A DNA stretch of 64,000 nucleotides from Anodontia alba (Eukaryota > Mollusca > Bivalvia > Lucinida > Lucinidae): the NCBI GenBank assembly GCA_964016985.1, contig OZ024825.1, forward strand, positions 5,827,056 to 5,891,055. The letters are read 5' to 3'. Positions 52,901-62,260 of this stretch are shown piece after piece (within the stretch, counting starts at the first letter, position 1; each line of letters opens with the position of its first letter). The position numbers and the translations under genes were made by a program. The notes below the pieces were generated by a model that worked only from the letters and a program-made list of their open reading frames with translations, was not told the DNA's origin and did no database searches.

Positions 52901-55900
52901 AAATTAAACACTGTGATAATGAAACAGAGATGAAGGCTCAAGAAAACCAGTAGCAGACATTTTGCACAAAATATGATTTGTGACCATAACCTTACCGGCT
53001 GATTTCAAAAGTCGAACTTGTAGAGGAAAAAGAGACGTTGGTTGTTTTCATACAGCAGTTTAATTCAGACTCATCCCGCACATGCGCAAAGTCTTCAGGG
53101 TATTTGCTGTCCAGTGGCACATTCTATAGTGTCCAATGATTCCGTTAGCAGACATTTACTGTGATATTTCACATATAAGGTAGAAGACCCTTTGCAGATC
53201 AAACACGTTTGTAATTTAGAGCTGTATCAGAATTAAGGATGGGGTTTTGTATGAGTTAAACGGGTTTAATTCCCCAAGCAGTTTTTCTACTGACTGTTCA
53301 AATGCCATTTCTCTGTGCCAGTCCTTCTTTGTGCCGCTATGGTTTAACATCACGGAAACACGCCTATATAGTTTTGACCCCCTTAAACCCCACTTTTATG
53401 CAGTCAAACTGGAGTTTGCAGGGGTATACATTAGTTTTCTTATTTCTGTTTAAAAATATAGATTGTTGGTACGCGTTAGAACTGCCTCGCCGAGGCGATT
53501 CTTACAAGTACACACAATCTATGTTTAGAGCAGAAATATGAAAATTACCAGAATTTTTCATTTCTTTGGGGGTAAAATTCTTAATATATTTGAATAGGCG
53601 TGTGTTCGTAATGATATTGCATTGTTTGTTCTCATCACTCCTTTTAGTGCCTCTGAAAGGATTGCTTTGTTATTGCGGCATTCATCACTAAAACATGCCT
53701 ATATAATTTTGACCCCATAAACTCCACTTTTGTACAGTAAAAACTGGGGTTTACGGGGGTTTACATTATTTATCGTATTTTGCTAAAAAAACATAGATTG
53801 TGGCTAGTCGTTAGAACCGCCTCAATATATGTTTTGAGCAGGAATATCAAAAATATAAAAAAATTTTGCCTTTCCATGTTTGTCTTTCCAGTATGTATTT
53901 TAAGAAACCAATGTGCATATATAAAACAGGCCTAAAAAATGATGGAATAAAGTATTTGAAATCTTAGACAATTTACCGTACTTGATTATGTGTTTTAGGT
54001 AAGTAAATGTGCACTTGAAAATTTTTTCCTCTATTTTTTTTTACGTAGGAGACAACTTTAGTAACTTCCTGTTTACTTTTATTCATATCAAGTCCATTCT
54101 GAAAAGGGGTCTACTCTAAAAATGCTAACAAAGGGAGTAAATTCGTTTCTGTTAGAACAGACCCCTTGACAGAGAAGACTTGATACGCAGGCTGCATGAG
54201 TCTTTATTGTCAGGAGGTACAGTTTATCTCGTTGCAGCTCATTACGAAAACACGCCTAGTCAAAAATATAGAAAATTTCACCTTCAAAAACTGAAAAATT
54301 TCAGATAAAAATCTCTCATTACGAAAACATACCTATAAAATTTTGACCCCCTTAAACCCCACTTTTATATAGTAAAACTTGGGTTTACAAGGGTATATAT
54401 TATTTTTGTTATTTCTGTTCGAAAACATAGATTGTGTGTACTTGTTAGAACCGCCTCGCCGAGGCGGTTCTAACGAGTACCCAAATCTATGTTTTGACAT
54501 AAATATGAAAAATATCATTTTTTTTTTTAATCTGAAAATTTTCAGATTTTGGAGGTGAAATTTTCTATATATATTTGAATAGGCGTGTTTTCGTAAAGTG
54601 ATACTTTTTATGTTTCTGCTCAAAACATAGATCGCCGAGGCGGTTCTAAGGAGTACCCACAATCTATGTTTTTGAGCAGAAATAAGAAAATAATGTATAC
54701 CGCTGTAAACCCCAGTTTTACTATACAAAATTGGGGTTTAAGGGGGTCAAAATTATATATGCATGTTTTCATGATGTATATTTTTTGCAGTGGGGACGTG
54801 TTCTTTGTTGAAGACAAGATAAAGAATTTAGGATTATTGGGTAAGTGTGTTATTGTCTACGCCCATGGGTGTAGACAATCTTCAGGTTTGTCATTGCCCC
54901 GGAAGCACTTTATGAAAGGTAATGCACTGATCCAGTGCTACTTTCCATGGACGGGTCACAAAAACAGCTCAACCATATAAGCAAGTGCTTGCATTAACAA
55001 AAAGCTTGATCTACGTTGTCAACGCTTTTTGAAAAAGCTAATACTTGTAATAACCTTAAGAGGTCTGTGCCGAACACAGATCAGTGTCTGCACTGTTTAC
55101 CACTCATCGGGCAGATTTTAGACAGACCAAGAGTAGATGTGTTTAAACTGCAGGAGAATTATAGTTAGTAGTTTAGGTGTTTCAATGTTTAGGGTACGTC
55201 CCAGTAAGCATTATTTTTGGGATGGTCGGGCGTGGCGAAGGTGTCGTGTATCAAGTCACCGGGGCGTCCAACTGATATTGGCTTACAGTTGGGCAAGGCC
55301 TGCTATCCTTGCAGCAGGTGAGGGTAGAGGAGGAATGTTTTTATTTCTTCTGTTTCTTCACTTTCATTCCTGTTCCTCTTTCTTTCCTATTCCTCTTTTT
55401 CATCTCTTCTACTATCTCTTCTGTCTCTTTCCTCCCTTTCTTTGGGAGACGACACAAAATGAACCACAAGGGTTGACGTGTCGTTAAATCCCAACACAAT
55501 CGATCGAAAGTAAGCATTCTTTATAAATCTATAGCGGGCCGTCATCGGCCCGTCAGGGTAGCTGACGGGCCGATAACGGCCGCTATAGATTTATAAAGAA
55601 TGCTAGCTGGGTGTTGTGTTTGAAACCTTATATATGTAGTAGAACATCAATGACAAACACTGATGACTCGTTTACTATGGCTGATTCAAACTATTTTTGT
55701 GTCCCATGGATATTCTTCCGATAGCACAAGAAAACATATTTAAGGAAATTTTATGTAAATTTTCTTAATTTTATCATGAAAGAATGTATTGTATGTACTC
55801 ATTAGAATTGCCCCATCCAGGATTTTATAGAATATTGAAGATTGAAAAGATATCTAAAATACCCCTATTTGCCTCGTGACCTGGCGCTATGATTAGGTCT

Positions 55901-58900
55901 CAGTGACTCGAAGTACCCATGTCTAGAACAACTCTTCATGGTTCTAAAGATGGTTGAACCATTGAATTTTGACTGTATTTACATTTACGTATGTTATGGT
56001 CTTTTCCCCTAAGAGGGGTTCGGCTTTGCATCATCTGATCATTTTCTTGTTTGTTTATTTATGCCCCCGAAACTTCAAAGAAGTTGGAGGGGCATATTGC
56101 TTCTGGGTTGTTCGTCCGTCCGTCCTTCCGTCCGTCCGTCCGTTCGTCACGCTTTATTATGCATAGCATAACTTTAGAACCGTGAATGCTACTGTTTTAA
56201 AATTTCTTATATGGATTCCTCATGAAAAAATAGTTGACACATGTTTTTTTTCTTGACAGGATTATGCCCCTTTTCAGAGTTATGGCCCTTTGAAAGAATA
56301 TGGATGCAATATGGTCAGCAAAATATCTAAAAAACTATTGAAGCTAGAGCCTTGAAACTTGATGAATAGACAGGTAGTGATGAGTAGACAACCTGATTAA
56401 CTTTCAAAGAAATTTTGAAAAATACTTCTTGAGTTATGGCCCTTTGTGATTTTGGGCATTTACCTTGTCAGCAAAATATCTCAAAAACTGTTAGAGCTAG
56501 AGCCATGAAATATGGTAAATGGATTTGTAATGATGAGTAGACAACCTGATAAACTTTTGAATAAATTTTGAAAAAATACTTATTGAGTTATGGCCCTTTG
56601 TTATTTTGGGCATTTTAATCGTGTCAGCAAAATATCTCAAAATTGTTAGAGCTAGAGACTTGGTGAATTGATTGGTAATTATGAGTAGAAGGCCTGATTA
56701 ATGTTTTTATAAATTCTGAAAAGTATTTCGTAAGTAATAGCCCTTTGTAAATTTGGGCATGTTTCCCTTGTCAGCAAAATATCTAAAAAAAGCTATTGAA
56801 GCTGGAGCCTTGAAACTTGATGAATAGATTGGTAGCGATGAGTAGATGACCTGATTATGACCCCAGTTTCGAATGAAATTGATGGGGCATATTATTTTGC
56901 CTTCATTTGTCCATCTGTCTGTTTGTCCTTTCGTCAAGCTTTTTTGTGCATGCCATATATTACAATCCCTGCATGCTAGGGTTTTGAAATTTTATATTTG
57001 GGTTCCCAATGAAAAAATAGCTGACTCGTATTTTTTTCTTGTCTAGCATGTTTGTTTAGAGTTATACCCGTTTGAAAAAAAATCAGAATTAAATCTTGTG
57101 AGCAAGATATCTTGAAAAATATTTAAGCTGGGTTCTTGAAATTTGATATAGTGAGTGGGAATGATGTGTAAATTACCTGATTATATTTTGAGAGAGTTCC
57201 GTGAAAATATTGATAAAGTTACGGCCCTTTGCAGTTCTGCGCATTTCGACCTTGTCAGCAAGATGTCTCGAAAAGTACTTAAGCTAGGGTCTTGTCATAT
57301 TATATTCTGATTGGGGATGATGTGGAGATTACCTTATTCGTTGTTTAGGGAATTCCATGAAAAAATGACGTAGTTATGGCCATTTGTAGTTCTAGGCATT
57401 TTGACCTTGTCAGCAAGATATCTCAAAAAGTATTTAAGCCAGAGCCATGTTATTTGGTATTCTGAAGGGGATTGAAAAGGAGATCACCTGATTAAATTTT
57501 GAACAAATTTAATGAAATGTTGGAGTTATGACCCTTCGCAATTTCTGGCCCTTTAATGTCGTTGCTTTACTGTGTATAGCATAAGTTTAGAACCATGTAT
57601 GCTAATGTTTTGATTCCTAATGAAAAAATAGGTGACCCGTATTTTCTTTCTTATCCCAATTATCTCCTATTTTAGAGTTATTCCATTTTGATAAAAATTA
57701 CCGTCATGGGCAAGCAGTGTTGGAGTCAAGTTGAGTTAGTCAAGCAGTCAGGGGCATAGTGTTTTACAAACACCAGCTCTAGTTTTCTTTGCTTTTTCTT
57801 TTGTGGAAATGAAATTCTTACGTTTAATGCAAATGGTGTAAACTCTGATCAGATGCCATGTTCTGAGTATTTATTGCTTGGCTAGATACCTTTATGAGGC
57901 CGTTAGGTATCTAGCTTAAATTAAAATCATTATCAAGTAAACATACAGTATCGTAATGTTGTCATTTTGATGTCACTGCCATGTAATCCTCGTTTCATTG
58001 TCATGATGTCACAGCAGCGTGGAAACAACGTTATTACAATGTCTTGTGTTTGCTGGGTCGGCAGCCACATGTCTATTGCTTTTTTCTCAGCCGCACGTCT
58101 GTCCTTTTTAGGTTTGTCTCCAATTGGCTTCGTCTGCAATGACACCTACAAACTATCAATAATCGAACACTCTGGTTCCTTCTTTATGACAACGATGACT
58201 GCAGCGCATGAACTAGGCCACAAGTAAGTACTATAATATCCGTTACCACTCTCTGGGCTAATTCAGACGACAACATTTGTTATAGCTTTCTTATTTTTCC
58301 CAGAAAATAGGATTTAAAATTTTATACATTGTCTTTAAAGGAGACAAATTTTCTCCATTAAAGACAATTTGCATAAAATTTCAAACCCTGTTTCCTGGGA
58401 AAAATAAGAAAATATTTCAAAATGTCATCTGCTGAAATTTGTACCCAGAGTGCTACGCGAGAATTGTCGAACTTTGTTGTGAGCAGGAAACAGGTTTTCC
58501 TTGGCTTGTATTTTGTCAGGTTTTACCCCCAAACCTTGTTCTGGACCCTTAAAGATTAGAGGCAAGGGTCCTGAGTGATACATACATGATAACTGTAAAA
58601 TTAATTTTGTTTATCTATGGCTATGTTTTAATCTGTGATCTGAAGGGTAGGATTTATCAACATTTGGACAATAGTTTGGGCAACCCTTAAAGCACTGAAA
58701 AAAATGCAGTGGGCGACATTCTAATTCTAATTTTATTTTTCAGAGACAATAAGTCTAGCAGACAACTAACATTTTCTCTGATATGTCTGAGTCTGTTCAT
58801 GAGGAATAATGAAAAAAATACAACATCCTTCATGCCCCACACTCAGCCGTTTGAGCGGAAGTCTATTTTTACAAATACTATTTGAACACAATAGTCTTAA

Positions 58901-61900
58901 ATCAATATGACAAGAAATTAGACCCGTCCCAGCTAGCATTCTTTATAAATCCAGAACGGGCCGTTATCGGCCCGTCATCTACCCTGATAAAGGCCCGCTG
59001 TAGATTTATAAAGAATGCTTACTGAGGTAACGAAATACAGGGCGACGTTTTACGGCCTCAACACATGCACTTAACGAGAGTTGTTGTAATCATTTGCATA
59101 AACATCTGCAATACTTCAGACTGTTGCAGTTTGTCAGCCAATTCATATAGTAGATTATAGCCTATTTTAATCATTTAGCGTACAATTTAATTCATACCTT
59201 CATAAATGACATGTTTCTATGGGAATGGCTATGCTAAATGAAGACCACTTCAGGTAACAGAAGCTAACTTGAGCTGTGGCTTCAGCGAGGTATAGGTATA
59301 AAAATAGCACGTTCTTCGTATAAAGTGACCTACTAATTGTACTTACAGAGCTTGAGTATTAATGCCTTCCTTTATATCTCCCTTTTGCTTATGTGTATTG
59401 TAAGGGAATCGGTAACTGTACTAATTATATTTTGCTTTTATATTTAGGAAGCGTTTTGCCTATTGTGTAATGTTAGCTCATTTGCGGGTGAATGTTTATG
59501 TTAAAATACGTACCATACATATAAGCAAAACAGTAATATTACTTATGTATCATTTGCACATAGTTAAAATGATTTACTCCATAGTTTTTTTTTTCAGTAT
59601 GGGTAGCTAAAATCGTTTCAATCACAAATCTAACCGGGCCGCCTCCGCCGCCATCTTGAATATGTATTTCGAACTTCATCTGAAAATCATCACAGAAACA
59701 CGCCTATATAGTTTTGACCCCCTTAAACCCCACTTTTAAGCAGTAAAATGGGGTTCACAGGGGTATACATTAATTTTCTTATTTCTGTGCAAAAACATAG
59801 ATTGTGGGTACTCGTTAGAACCGCCTTTTGAGCGGAAACATGAATACTACCAGAATTTTTCATCTGAAAGTTTTCATTTTTTGGTGTTAAAAATCTCAAT
59901 ATATTTGAATAGGCGTGTTTTCGTAATGGACGCCAATTGACTCGAAACTTGGTATGAAACCTATTTTAAACTTCTTCTCCTGAACCAAAATGCCAGTTGC
60001 TTCGAAACTTTGTAGGACGTCTCTGGGCGACTTGTAGAAAAAAAAACAACTAAATCGTTTCGATAAGAAATCCTAGACGGCTGCCATCTTGCAAATCCTG
60101 AGCTAAAAGGCCAGTTGACTTGAAACTTGGTAGGAAGTATTGGGGTGATTTATAAAACAAAAATAGCTAAAAGCCGCCATCTTGACAATCTTTTTTGAAA
60201 TTCTTCTTCCGATCCTACAGGCAAATTGACTCGAAATTTATCTAGTACTCAGGTGAGCGATACATGGCCATCTGGGCCCTCTTTTTTTTATTGATAAGTC
60301 TTAAACTTATGAAACAAAGAGGGTGAGTCAATAAGTAACCAGCCTAACTTATATCCGGGTGAGATCCACCTCTTCTTTTTCGATGTAATTGCCCTCTAGT
60401 GTGATGCACTTAGACCAACGGTATTCAAGTGCTATCAGCCCAGAACTGAAAAAGTCCGGGTCCTTTCCATTGACCCACTCCTCAGCTGCCGTCACGACTT
60501 CTTCATCAGACCGGAAATGAAGTCCACGGATATCCTTTTTCAAGTTTGGGAATAGGAAGAGGTCGCTAGGAGCTAGGTCAGGCGAATAGGCGGGATGTGG
60601 TATTAATTCATACCCGTTTCGCTCTACAGCATCCATTGCACCTTTGCAAGTTGGGACTCTCGCGTTGTCCTGTTGCGGCAAAACACCTTTAGCGAGTTTA
60701 CTTCGGCGTTTTTTACGGATGGCGGTTCTCAGCCAGTCTAACAAGTTCGCATAGTACACTTCAGTTATTGTACTTCTCTTGGGTAAAAAGTCCAACATGA
60801 TAACGCCTTTTGCGTCCAAAAATACTGTGGCCTTCACCTTGCCAGCAGATGCTTGCGTCTTGAACTTCTTTGCACTCGGGGACCCAGGCCCTACCCACTG
60901 ACGACTCTTTCTTCACTGGCTCATAATAATGAACTCAAGTCTCCTCTACAGTCATCAGACGCAAAAGAAAATCATCTTTTGACCTAAAACGTTTCAACAA
61001 CGCGCTGCATACTGATGCTCTGGTTGCCATTTGCTCATCGCTAAGGGATTTGGAGACCCAACGGGCTGTTAGCTCGCATACCTAAACGATCATGTAAAAT
61101 TGTCGAACCGCTACCATGTGAAATGCCTAATGCTTGCGCTATTTCTTCCACCTGAATTCGCCTAACTGAGTATACCAGATCCCGAATTTTCTTACACATT
61201 TCTTCGTCGGTGGCATCCAGTGGGCGTCCAGACCTGGCTTCATCTTCTAAAGACGTTCTACCGCATTTGAATTCCCCTACCCAGAATTTAACCTGAGCAT
61301 AAAATGGTGCAGAAAACTATAAACATCGGCTAACTCGCCATGTATTTCCTTGCCTGTTTTACCTTTTAAATACAAGTACCGAATTACTGCACGGTACTCA
61401 GCTTTAGATGAAAAGCATGCCTTTGCATCACTAGCCATGTTTGACATTCGATATCTTATTAAAGAATGACTCGATACGTGTGCAATTTTGTACCCATGTA
61501 TAAAACATATATTGAAATAAAGCATGAAAATTGTGACCGTCTCGGTCCATCAGAAATAAGTTAGGCTGGTTACTTATTGACTCACCCTCGTAGTTTGTTG
61601 AAAGAAACAAAAAGTTTCCACGTAATGTTTAATACTCGAACTAAGACCATAAATGCTACCACTGTAAAGCTGTAGATACTTACATATTGATCCCTGAGTG
61701 ATCACGAAAACATGCCTATATAATTTTGACCCCCTTAAACCCCACTTTTATATAGTAAATTTGGGTTTACAGGGGTATATATTATTTTTCTTTTTTCTGC
61801 TCAAAAACATAGATTGTGGGTACTCGTTAGAACCGCCTCGTTGAGGCGGTTCTAACGAGTACCTACAATCTATGTTTTGAGCAGGAATATGAAAATATCA

Positions 61901-62222
61901 GAACTTTTTATTTGAAAATTATCAGGTTTTGGTGGTAAAATTTTCAGTATATTTGAATAGGCGTGTTTTCGTAATGGTGATCAGAAGAGCTGGGTATTAT
62001 CACAAAAAAAAGCGTCACGATATTATGACGATATGCAGTCTCCAATACGAAACTGTGTCATGATACTTTAACTCTTTCACAGCCATATGCGATAACAATA
62101 GGGTTTTGCAAATAGCATGGATCCAGATGGGATAGCTCATCATGAGCCGTCTCATGGGGATTAGCGCTGTTTGACACTCAGTCTTTCAACTTAACATAAA
62201 CTTCTTTCTAAGCGATAGTTTG

Positions 62223-62260
<38 letters not shown>

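Noticed and set aside
55137..55487. 116-codon open frame
   Set aside because: No recognisable domain, low-complexity Phe/Ser/Pro half from a T/C-rich tract, and no splice or promoter context.
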